Source: JALZAH01 sp051000755
Lineage (GTDB): Bacteria; Actinomycetota; Acidimicrobiia; Acidimicrobiales; Palsa-688
Assembly (NCBI GenBank): GCA_051000755.1
Contig: JBPCNZ010000065.1
Coordinates: forward strand, 1 to 55,818
Reading direction: 5' to 3'
DNA: 55,818 nucleotides
Positions 15,787 to 22,846 of this stretch are shown piece after piece. The notes under the pieces are model-generated. The model did not search any database. It saw nothing but the letters and a program-made list of their open reading frames with translations, and had not been told where the DNA came from. Both the position numbers and the translations under genes were made by a program. The stretch's first letter is position 1. Every line of letters starts with the position of its first letter.

Positions 15787-17607
15787 TCAGAGGTACTGAC
15801 CGGTGGCGACCCGCTCGATCGAACGGCCTCCGGTGGTCTCCTCGCCCTGGGCCATGATCGTGCGGATGTAGACGATCCGCTCGCCCTTCTTGCCGGAGAT
15901 CTTGGCCCAGTCGTCGGGATTGGTGGTGTTGGGCAGGTCCTCGTGCTCCTTGTACTCCTGCTTGATGGACTCGAGCAGGTCCGAGGTCCGAATCCCGCGG
16001 CCCTCACCGGCGATGGTCCGCTTGATGGCCAGCTTCTTGGCTCGGCGGACGATGTTCTCGATCATGGCCCCGGACGAGAAGTCCTTGAAGTACATGATCT
16101 CCTTGTCGCCGTTCTGGTAGGTGACCTCGAGGAACTGGTTGGCCTCGTCGTCGCGATACATCTCCGACACGGTGCGCTCGATCATGGCCTGGACCGCCTT
16201 GTTCGGGTCTCCCCCACCGAGGGCCGTCACCTCGCCGGCGTCGAGAGGCAGGTCCAGGGTCAGGTAGCGGGCGAAGATGGCGGTGGCCGCCTCCGCATCG
16301 GGCCGTTCGATCTTGATCTTCACGTCGAGGCGCCCGGGCCGAAGGATGGCCGGGTCGATCAGGTCCTCGCGGTTGGAGGCCCCGATGACGATGACGTTCT
16401 TCAGCGTCTCGACGCCGTCGATCTCGGCCAGCAGCTGGGGGACGATCGTCGACTCCATGTCCGACGAGATGCCGGTGCCGCGAGTCCGGAACAGCGAATC
16501 CATCTCGTCGAAGAAGACGATGACCGGCACCCCCTCCTCGCTCTTCTCCCGGGCCCGCTGGAACACCAGGCGAATCTGGCGTTCGGTCTCCCCTACATAC
16601 TTGTTGAGCAACTCAGGGCCCTTGATGTTCAAGAAGTACGATCGGGCTGCCCTGCTCCCGGAGACCTCCGACACCTTCTTGGCCAGCGAGTTGGCCACCG
16701 CCTTGGCGATGAGGGTCTTGCCGCATCCGGGCGGGCCGTAGAGCAGGATGCCCTTGGGTGCCGGGAGCTTGTGCTCGATGAACAGGTCCCGGTGCAGGAA
16801 CGGGAGCTCGACCGCATCGGTGATGGCTTCGATCTGCCCGTCGAGACCGCCGACGTCCTCGTAGGAGATGTCGGGAACTTCCTCGAGCACCAGCTCTTCG
16901 ACCTCGGGGCGTTGCAGGCGTTCCAGCAGGAGGCCGGTTCTCGGATCCATCAGCACCGCATCACCGGGGCGCAGCTTGACACCGGCCAGGCCCTCGGCCA
17001 TCTCCACCACCCGCTCCTCGTCGGCTCGACCGACGATCATGGCCCGGCCGTCCTCGAGGACCTCCTTGAGGGTCACCACCTCGCCGGAGATCTCGCCCGC
17101 CCGGGCCAGGACCACGTTGAGCGATTCGTTGAGCACGACCTCCTGACCCTTGACCAGGTTCACGGCGGCCGTCCGGCTCTCCTCGACGTCATCGAAGGTG
17201 GTCCTCGGGCCCGAGCCGTTCCCGGCCAGCTCGGGGTGGAGGGCGACGCGCATCTTGCGTCCGCCGGAGAACACGTCCACCGTGCCGTCGTCGTTGTGGC
17301 CGAGGAAGGTGCCGTAGGCCGAGGGCGGCTGGGTCAGCTTGTCCACTTCCTCACGCAGCGCGGCAATATGCTCCCGAGCCTCACGGAGAGTGAAAGTCAG
17401 ACGTTCGTTCTGGGAGATGGCCTGCTGGAGCTGGCCCTTGGTCTCGAGCAGGCGCTCCTCGAGGGTCCGGACCCGCTTGGGGGCATCCCCCAGCCGGCGG
17501 CGGAGCTGGTCAACCTCGTCCTCGAGGTTGCGAACGGTCGCAGTCAACTCCGCCACCTCGCCCTGGTGGGCGGGAGGGCCGGCATCGTGGTCGTCGCGGT
17601 CAGTCAC
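15787..17607 (-). CDS. mpa: proteasome-associated AAA ATPase Mpa/ARC
   Basis: A 606-residue ring ATPase that recognises Pup and threads pupylated proteins into the 20S core. An N-terminal coiled coil (about 15-75) binds Pup, and tandem OB domains follow (about 80-240, including TFLGHNDDGTVDVFSG). The AAA module has Walker A GPPGCGKTLIAK and Walker B VIVFFDEMDSLF. The last four residues are GQYL, the motif that docks into PrcA pockets. It starts at GTG 17607 with GAGG about 7 nt upstream. It lies 147 bp upstream of dop with a terminator-like hairpin between, so it is probably transcribed separately. Confidence 0.97.
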   Translation of the reverse strand: MTDRDDHDAGPPAHQGEVAELTATVRNLEDEVDQLRRRLGDAPKRVRTLEERLLETKGQLQQAISQNERLTFTLREAREHIAALREEVDKLTQPPSAYGTFLGHNDDGTVDVFSGGRKMRVALHPELAGNGSGPRTTFDDVEESRTAAVNLVKGQEVVLNESLNVVLARAGEISGEVVTLKEVLEDGRAMIVGRADEERVVEMAEGLAGVKLRPGDAVLMDPRTGLLLERLQRPEVEELVLEEVPDISYEDVGGLDGQIEAITDAVELPFLHRDLFIEHKLPAPKGILLYGPPGCGKTLIAKAVANSLAKKVSEVSGSRAARSYFLNIKGPELLNKYVGETERQIRLVFQRAREKSEEGVPVIVFFDEMDSLFRTRGTGISSDMESTIVPQLLAEIDGVETLKNVIVIGASNREDLIDPAILRPGRLDVKIKIERPDAEAATAIFARYLTLDLPLDAGEVTALGGGDPNKAVQAMIERTVSEMYRDDEANQFLEVTYQNGDKEIMYFKDFSSGAMIENIVRRAKKLAIKRTIAGEGRGIRTSDLLESIKQEYKEHEDLPNTTNPDDWAKISGKKGERIVYIRTIMAQGEETTGGRSIERVATGQYL

Positions 17608-17759
17608 TTAGCCACCTCACTTGCGGACATCGGACTTTTTCGGCTCGCTGGGCATCGACCGTACTGCGTCGGCCACAGCAAGCGATGATGGTCACGTCGC
17701 CAGGTCCGTCCACCCTGGTGACAGGTGGCACGTGGCGTCGGCTACGAATGCCGTTCCGC

Positions 17760-17765
17760 TAGAGT
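17760..17765 (+). promoter_or_regulatory. possible -10 element of the ferredoxin gene
   Basis: TAGAGT fits TANNNT and lies 42 nt before the ferredoxin ATG, leaving room for the purine-rich GAGGCGAAGG that precedes the start codon. No -35 hexamer is convincing. Confidence 0.3.
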
Positions 17766-17807
17766 GAAAAGAGATTTCCCTACCGAGCGAGGCGAAGGCA
17801 TACCCCT

Positions 17808-18041
17808 ATGAAGGTCTGGATCGATCAGGATCTCTGCACAGGCGACGGGCTCTGTGAGGAGATCGCCCCCGCAGTGTTCACGTTGCTCGACGATGGGCTT
17901 TCGTATGTCAAGGAAGGCGACAAGGTCTTTGACAACCCTGGAGGCCACGACGGGCTCGCGGTGGTGCCCGATGGTATGGAAGATGCCGTCAAGGAGTCCG
18001 TCGAAGAATGCCCCGGGGAGTGCATCTTCATCGAGGACTGA
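17808..18041 (+). CDS. small single-cluster ferredoxin
   Basis: A 77-residue acidic electron carrier. CTGDGLC (C-x2-D-x2-C) near the N-terminus and CPGEC near the C-terminus are the cluster ligands. The Asp in place of the middle Cys is typical of actinobacterial 3Fe-4S ferredoxins that often serve cytochromes P450. No P450 or reductase lies in the window, so the partner is unknown. The gene is divergent from mpa. A GAGGCGAAGG ribosome-binding region precedes the ATG. Confidence 0.88.
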   Translation: MKVWIDQDLCTGDGLCEEIAPAVFTLLDDGLSYVKEGDKVFDNPGGHDGLAVVPDGMEDAVKESVEECPGECIFIED

Positions 18042-18106
18042 GGACCGCCTTCCGGCCCGACCGGGCCGACCCCGCACGTGAGCCGTGACCTGCGGACCGA
18101 GGCCCT

Positions 18107-19285
18107 TCACCCACCTATGAGACAGTCACCCGTGGTAACCGCGGCCGCGGCCCGTGTCGGCAGAACGGCCTGAAGCTCGGTGGTGCTCAGGGCGTAGGAG
18201 GTGCCCGGCGCGTCAGGGGCGATGGCGAAGGCCACACCGATCACCGACCCCGTCGTGTTGACCAACGCTCCCCCCGAATCGCCCTGGGCCAGGGCGGACG
18301 CCAGGACGAAGACGTCACGCTTGGTGGTGTGGCGGTCGTAGAGGTCGCGTCCCGCGGCGGTGACCTCCTGCGACACCTGGGCCGGCGTCACGGCCAGGGC
18401 GGCTTGCCCACCGGGATGGCCGAACACGGCCCCGGACTGGCCCGGCTTGCCGATGGCGAGGGTCAACGGTGTCTCCCCCAGGTTGGGCACTGACAGCAGA
18501 GCCAGGTCGCGGTTGGGATCGAAGGCGACGACGGTCGCTGCCGCCCGGCGCCCCGATGGCAGGATCACGGCGGTCTGGCCGTCGGGCTCGCCCGCAACCA
18601 CGTGGGCGTTGGTGGCCACCAGGTTCCGGCTGACGGCGAACCCGCTGCCGTCCTGGATCTGGTTGCACGCCTGGCCCTCGACCTTGACCGTCGAGGCCGC
18701 CACTGTGGCCGTGACCCCTGCGCTGAGCGGGTTGGCGCCGGGAGCGGGGCCGACGACCTGGCCCGGGTGAAGGGAGCCGAAGACCTGCGGGAACGTGTCC
18801 TGGCCGACCAGGCGGCGCAGGCTCTCGAGGGTGTTGGGGGGCTGGGCCAGGTGGGCGGAGACCCAACGGGAGATGGCCGAGTTGCGGGCGGCCCGGGCGG
18901 GGACACCCGGCACCGAGGCGATGGCCGGCAGGAGCAGCCACAGGGCCACGACCACACCGACCACCCCCACCCCGGCGCCCACCACCCGGTCCAGCTGGCG
19001 GAGAGGTCCGAGGGGCAGGACCCGGTGGGCCCGAGAGCCGATGACGAGGCCCAGGGCCTGGCCGAGGAGGCCGACGCCGACCAGGACCACGGCGGCGATG
19101 GCCAGCCGTCCTCCCGCCGACGCCGGGTGCAGTCCCGTCAGGGCCCGGGGCACCAGGCGAGCCCCGAAGTAGAGGCCCACGCCCAGGCCGACCCACGACA
19201 GGGCCCGGGCCAGGAAACCCAGGCGGTAGCCGCCGATGGCGGCGCCGATGGCGACGGCGATGATGATCAGGTCGAAGATGTTCAT
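18107..19285 (-). CDS. MarP-like membrane serine protease (CvpA + trypsin-like)
   Basis: A 392-residue protein. Four hydrophobic segments in residues 1-130 form a CvpA-like domain. The C-terminal half is a trypsin-like protease outside the membrane: ATNAHVVAG (His), FDPNRDLALL (Asp) and LAQGDSGGALV (Ser) give the triad. A Cys in GQACNQIQDG and one in TGDCLIGG may form the disulfide known in mycobacterial MarP, which protects against acid and oxidative stress. The ATG overlaps the trmI stop by 4 bp, so it is the last gene of that operon. Confidence 0.88.
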   Translation of the reverse strand: MNIFDLIIIAVAIGAAIGGYRLGFLARALSWVGLGVGLYFGARLVPRALTGLHPASAGGRLAIAAVVLVGVGLLGQALGLVIGSRAHRVLPLGPLRQLDRVVGAGVGVVGVVVALWLLLPAIASVPGVPARAARNSAISRWVSAHLAQPPNTLESLRRLVGQDTFPQVFGSLHPGQVVGPAPGANPLSAGVTATVAASTVKVEGQACNQIQDGSGFAVSRNLVATNAHVVAGEPDGQTAVILPSGRRAAATVVAFDPNRDLALLSVPNLGETPLTLAIGKPGQSGAVFGHPGGQAALAVTPAQVSQEVTAAGRDLYDRHTTKRDVFVLASALAQGDSGGALVNTTGSVIGVAFAIAPDAPGTSYALSTTELQAVLPTRAAAAVTTGDCLIGG

Positions 19286-20136
19286 GGTCGCCCCTGTTCG
19301 GCCGGCTCGGTGGCAGTCCCAGAAGGCAAGGCCGGCCCGCCCTCGGGATCGGGGGGCTGGGCCGGAGGGTGCAGGAGGCGGGCGGAGGTCAAGAAGCCGG
19401 TGTGGGCCACCATGCGGTGGTCCGGTCGGACGGCTTGGCCCTCGACGTGCCAGCTGCGGTTGAGGACCTCGATCGTCTCCGCCATGGCGAAGCCGTGGGC
19501 CTCGAGGCCGTCGCGGAAGGTGACCACCTGGGTGATGGACGGCAGGTACGACACGACGATCCCACCCGAGCGCAGAGCGGCGGTGGCCGAGTCCAGCACC
19601 CGCCACGGCTCGGGGAGGTCGAGCACGACCCGGTCCAGGTCGGCGGCACCGATCCCCTGGTACACGTCCCGCACCTCGACGTGGTAGTGGTCGAGCGCCC
19701 CGGCGCCGAGGAACCCGGCCACGTTGGCCTGGGCCCGGTCGGCGAAGTCGTCGCGGATCTCGTAACCGGTGATCTCGGCCCCGGCCCGCAGCAGGGCCAT
19801 GGACAGGGCCCCCGACCCCAGGCCCGACTCGAGGACGCGCGCCCCGGGGAAGATGTCGGCCATGATCAGCAACGGACCCAGGTCCTTGGGGTAGATCACC
19901 TGCGCCCCGCGCGGCATCTTCAGCACCACCTCGGCCAGAGTGGGCCGGACCGCCAGGTACCGGGCGCCGCGCGACGACCGGACCACCGACCCCTCCTCGG
20001 AGCCGATCAGCAGGTCGTGGTTCACCGGCCCCGAGTGGGTGTGGAACTCCCCGCCGATGCTGAGGGTCACCAGATAGCGTCGTTCCTTGCTGTCCATCAG
20101 GAGGATCCGCTCGCCGACGCCAAACGGCCGGGTCAC
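19282..20136 (-). CDS. trmI: tRNA (adenine-58-N1) methyltransferase TrmI
   Basis: A 284-residue SAM-dependent methyltransferase expected to make m1A58 in the tRNA T-loop. The N-terminal small domain (FGVGERILLMDSKERRYLVTL, then GEFHTH) is typical of TrmI. Motif I is VLESGLGSGALSMALL, motif II YEIRDD, and the catalytic LDLPEPW follows. GTG 20136 is chosen because it restores the conserved first strand and overlaps the ttuA-like stop by 4 bp. A Pro/Glu-rich tail of about 25 residues follows the catalytic domain. Confidence 0.92.
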   Translation of the reverse strand: MTRPFGVGERILLMDSKERRYLVTLSIGGEFHTHSGPVNHDLLIGSEEGSVVRSSRGARYLAVRPTLAEVVLKMPRGAQVIYPKDLGPLLIMADIFPGARVLESGLGSGALSMALLRAGAEITGYEIRDDFADRAQANVAGFLGAGALDHYHVEVRDVYQGIGAADLDRVVLDLPEPWRVLDSATAALRSGGIVVSYLPSITQVVTFRDGLEAHGFAMAETIEVLNRSWHVEGQAVRPDHRMVAHTGFLTSARLLHPPAQPPDPEGGPALPSGTATEPAEQGRP

Positions 20137-21104
20137 GGTCCCTCGCCGGGGGCCGTCTGGCGGCCATGGCCGCCGGCCCGTTCTGGGCCAACGGGCCGTT
20201 CGTGGCCACCGGCTCGTTCGACCAGCCGGCAGAAGGCGCAACGCTCGGCCACGGTCGGCGAGCCGCAGGTCGGGCAGGGGTGGAGGTCGGCTCGCTCCTC
20301 CTCGGCCACGGACGCCACGAGGGGAGCGATCCGCTCGAGGAACCCGAAGTAGAACGCGGCCTTGGTACCCGGTGAGCGGACCTCGACCTCGTTGAGGGCG
20401 TTCTTGTAGTTGAGGTGCCGGTTGCCGGCCGCCATCGGGCACTCCTCGACCATGTAGTCGATGCCCTTGAGCACGCAGTACGCCGCCGTGTCCCGTTCAC
20501 TCAGGCGGATGAGAGGTTTCACCTTGCGGGCGAAGCCGTCGACTCCGGGCAGCACCGGTAGCTGCCGGCCGAGGTAGGCCAGGTCCCAGCGCAGGACGTT
20601 GCCGTAGAGCACCGCCGCCTCGTCGTCGAGGTTGTGGCCGGTGGCAACCACGTCGTAGCCGCCCTCGACGGCCGCGGCATTGAACAAGTGCCGTTTGGAC
20701 ATGCCGCACGCCGAGCACGGTGCCCGCTTGGCGGCCCGGGCCGCCGTGGGTATGTCGAAGCCGAGATCGGTGGGCAGGTCGATCTCGATCAGCTTCAGGC
20801 CGCGGCGGGCGGCGAACGCCCGCGCCGGCTCGGCGGAGGGTTCGCTGTAGCCCTCGATGCCCAACCCCAGATACAGGCCGTCGGCGTCGTAGCCCATGTC
20901 GACCATCAGATCCCACAGGGCCAGTGAGTCCTTCCCTCCGGAAACGGCCACGAGGACCCGGTCACCGGCACCGATCATGGAGAAGGCGTCGATGGCCCGC
21001 CGGACCTGCTCGGCGCAATGGCGGACGAAGCATGCCGAGCAGAAGGCGGCGTTGTGGCGCCGGACATCGATGACGGCGGGATGACCGCACGAGCGGCATC
21101 TCAC
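20133..21104 (-). CDS. ttuA: TtuA-like tRNA 2-thiolation enzyme
   Basis: A 323-residue PP-loop ATPase of the TtuA/Ncs6 group. The N-terminal zinc motif is CRSCG with FCSACF, the PP-loop is VSGGKDSLAL, and a C-terminal zinc motif is CPTCG with CAFC. PCSACG and EECPMA supply the three Cys that hold a 4Fe-4S cluster in Thermus TtuA. That enzyme takes sulfur from the carrier TtuB to thiolate U54 of tRNA. Both neighbours fit: the upstream gene is ubiquitin-like and the downstream one is trmI, each overlapping by 4 bp. The residues after the last zinc motif are Gly/Pro-rich and probably disordered. The substrate position (54 versus 34) is inferred from context. Confidence 0.85.
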   Translation of the reverse strand: MRCRSCGHPAVIDVRRHNAAFCSACFVRHCAEQVRRAIDAFSMIGAGDRVLVAVSGGKDSLALWDLMVDMGYDADGLYLGLGIEGYSEPSAEPARAFAARRGLKLIEIDLPTDLGFDIPTAARAAKRAPCSACGMSKRHLFNAAAVEGGYDVVATGHNLDDEAAVLYGNVLRWDLAYLGRQLPVLPGVDGFARKVKPLIRLSERDTAAYCVLKGIDYMVEECPMAAGNRHLNYKNALNEVEVRSPGTKAAFYFGFLERIAPLVASVAEEERADLHPCPTCGSPTVAERCAFCRLVERAGGHERPVGPERAGGHGRQTAPGEGP

Positions 21105-21301
21105 AGGGCGCCACCGGAGATGACGGGGCGGATCTCTACCGTGGCGTCGGTCGGAAGCACGGCGTCACCGGTGACGAGCGTTCCGTCCACGATGACCAGG
21201 ACCGACTCGCGGTTGTACTCGAGCCGGTCGAGCAGGACGTGGACCGGGACGGGACCGTCGACGTCGACCTGTCGAGAGGGGTGACGCAGGAGGACCTTCA
21301 C
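21101..21301 (-). CDS. ThiS/MoaD-type ubiquitin-like sulfur carrier (TtuB-like)
   Basis: A 66-residue beta-grasp protein. The start MKVLLRHPSRQVDVDG and the end VEIRPVISGGAL are typical of ThiS/MoaD/TtuB carriers, whose C-terminal Gly-Gly is thiocarboxylated. Here Ala-Leu follows Gly-Gly, so the glycine is not the last residue unless it is trimmed. It starts at GTG 21301 (CAAAAT lies 6 nt upstream) and overlaps the ttuA-like GTG by 4 bp, which identifies its probable partner. The E1-like activating enzyme is not in the window. Confidence 0.83.
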   Translation of the reverse strand: MKVLLRHPSRQVDVDGPVPVHVLLDRLEYNRESVLVIVDGTLVTGDAVLPTDATVEIRPVISGGAL

Positions 21302-21347
21302 ATCGTCATTTTGACTGCTCCCGCACCAGGCCGCGGGATCCAGTGAC

Positions 21348-21575
21348 TCAGCCCCGTCGTCGGGACCGAGGCTCGTGGTGGACGGTGAAGGTCTGGCCCG
21401 GCGCCAGAACCTCGGAGAAGATCACGTCGGGCTCCCGCCCAAGGACCCGGCCGCCGAGGTGGCCGATGAGCGCCGCACCACCGACGACGGCCCAGGTGCG
21501 GCTTCCGCCGAGCAGCCCGCGACGCAGACCCTGCCGGAGTCCATGGCGGACCAGCAACCGCAAGAGCTTCTTCAC
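21348..21575 (-). CDS. small basic membrane-associated protein, unknown
   Basis: A 75-residue protein with an Arg/Leu-rich amphipathic start (MKKLLRLLVRHGLRQGLRRG), one short hydrophobic segment (TWAVVGGAALIGHLGG) and a basic Arg-rich end. I recognise no family. GTG 21575 overlaps the preceding gene by 4 bp (GTGA), which supports it as real and as the third of three chained small membrane proteins. Function unknown. Confidence 0.6.
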   Translation of the reverse strand: MKKLLRLLVRHGLRQGLRRGLLGGSRTWAVVGGAALIGHLGGRVLGREPDVIFSEVLAPGQTFTVHHEPRSRRRG

Positions 21576-21823
21576 CGCCGACGAATCTCCACCCAGGTGG
21601 ACTTCCGGCGCCCCCGGCGTTTGCCCAGGACAAAGGTGACGCCCACCAACAGGACAACACCGGCCACCCCTGCATAGGTGAGGAGGGGCTTGGCCGCGTC
21701 GGTCGTATTGTCAACCTCCCCGCGGATCTGGTTGAGCTTGGCGGTGAGATCGGAGAGCTCGACGCGTCCGCCCGGGCCGCTGCCCTCCGCAGGCCGCTTG
21801 GCGTCCTTCTTCCCTGGGCTCAT
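21572..21823 (-). CDS. small single-span membrane protein, unknown
   Basis: An 83-residue protein with a charged N-terminal half (Lys/Pro/Gly-rich, then a short helix SDLTAKLNQIRGEVDN), one membrane helix (YAGVAGVVLLVGVTFVLG) and a strongly basic tail KRRGRRKS. It resembles the DUF3618-like or holin-accessory proteins often found beside actinobacterial holin-X genes, but I cannot name the family. Its ATG overlaps the upstream holin-X-like stop by 4 bp and its stop overlaps the next start. Confidence 0.65.
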   Translation of the reverse strand: MSPGKKDAKRPAEGSGPGGRVELSDLTAKLNQIRGEVDNTTDAAKPLLTYAGVAGVVLLVGVTFVLGKRRGRRKSTWVEIRRR

Positions 21824-22146
21824 CGATGCCCCTTCCCGATTCGAGAGACGGCCAGGCCGGCGACCACGACGACGAAGAGCAGGCCGCCGGCATAGGGCAC
21901 CCACGTGAGGCTGCCGCTCAGGTGATCGCCGAGCTCGCCCTGCAGGACCCGGAGGATGGCGAGGGTCATCAGCCCGACCCCAAGGCCAAGCATCAAGGCC
22001 CCGAGGATGCCCCAGGCCACGAACCGGAAGATCACCTTCAGCGGATCGATGGTCTCCTGTTTGGCGTAGGCGACCACCAGGTCCTTGAACTCGCGGGCCA
22101 GAGTGCCGAACGAGGGGTCATTGTCACCCCGCCCAGGCAGACTCAT
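21820..22146 (-). CDS. holin-X-like (phage holin superfamily III) membrane protein
   Basis: A 108-residue protein with an N-terminal cytoplasmic helix (TLAREFKDLVVAYAKQET) and two membrane spans, the layout of the actinobacterial holin-X family. Despite the name, these are chromosomal proteins and no other phage gene is present. The ATG at 22146 has no clear Shine-Dalgarno; GTG 22173 is an alternative. It heads a chain of three overlapping small membrane-protein genes. The function is unknown, possibly envelope-related given the DacB gene upstream. Confidence 0.7.
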   Translation of the reverse strand: MSLPGRGDNDPSFGTLAREFKDLVVAYAKQETIDPLKVIFRFVAWGILGALMLGLGVGLMTLAILRVLQGELGDHLSGSLTWVPYAGGLLFVVVVAGLAVSRIGKGHR

Positions 22147-22204
22147 GTTGAAACGGGATGTCGGGTTGGCCACAGAGCTCTCCGATGGACGGCTGAGGGG
22201 ATAC

Positions 22205-22846
22205 TTACCGGCCGGCGAGGCGCTGCGCAAGCACCTCTGCCACCTCGGCGGTCAAGGAACGCACCAGGCCCAGGCGGGCCCCGTGGTTGCCGGTCTCGAG
22301 GAGGCGCTGGCGGTCGAGGTCCCCGAGCGGGGACAGCCCACAGAGCTGCCAGGCTGCCGTGGCCGGGTCCTCGTCGAGGTCGAACGTCACCGGGGCCATC
22401 CCCTCCTCGAGCTCGACCGCCAGAGCCAGAGCCCGGCGAACCTCGGCCTCAGCGTCGGTCAGGGCGGCGCGGGGGGTTGCCCCCCACGGCTCGTCGGCCA
22501 GTTCCTCGACCATGGCCATCGGGTAGGGATCGTCCGGGAGGAACTCCTCGACGCGGAAGCGGCCCACGCCGCCGGCGAGGGCCACCCAGCGGCCGTCCTC
22601 GAGTCGCTGGGCATCGGCCAGGCGGGCGACGGTTCCGACCCGGGAGCGCTCGTCGCCGCCGCCGACCTCGTGGCCTCGCTCGATCAGGGCGATGCCGAAC
22701 TCGGGGTTGATCAGTGGCGTACCCAGCTCGCCACCGGTGAGATCGTCCATCAGGGCCCGGTAGCGGGGTTCGAACACGTGCAGGGGCAGGGCCGTGCCGG
22801 GAAACATGACTGTCCCGAGCGGGAACAGGGGCATCTGGCGGGTCAT
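22205..22846 (-). CDS. Lon N-terminal (substrate-binding) domain protein
   Basis: A 213-residue stand-alone Lon-N/PUA-like domain. The start MPLFPLGTVMFPGTALPLHVFEPRYR is the family signature, and there is no AAA or protease domain. Such proteins are common in actinobacteria but poorly understood; substrate binding is inferred from Lon. The ATG overlaps the dacB stop by 4 bp. The C-terminal helical part (after 110) is longer than the core domain. Confidence 0.85.
   Translation of the reverse strand: MTRQMPLFPLGTVMFPGTALPLHVFEPRYRALMDDLTGGELGTPLINPEFGIALIERGHEVGGGDERSRVGTVARLADAQRLEDGRWVALAGGVGRFRVEEFLPDDPYPMAMVEELADEPWGATPRAALTDAEAEVRRALALAVELEEGMAPVTFDLDEDPATAAWQLCGLSPLGDLDRQRLLETGNHGARLGLVRSLTAEVAEVLAQRLAGR

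Noticed and set aside
14026..17688. A 1220-codon plus-strand frame across pup, dop and mpa
   Set aside because: It lies opposite three unmistakable genes. Its translation is low-complexity, rich in Gly, His, Leu and Asp, and has no motif.
21820..22146. Prophage remnant suggested by the holin-like protein
   Set aside because: No endolysin, integrase, structural gene or composition change is nearby. Holin-X-type genes are common chromosomal genes in actinobacteria.
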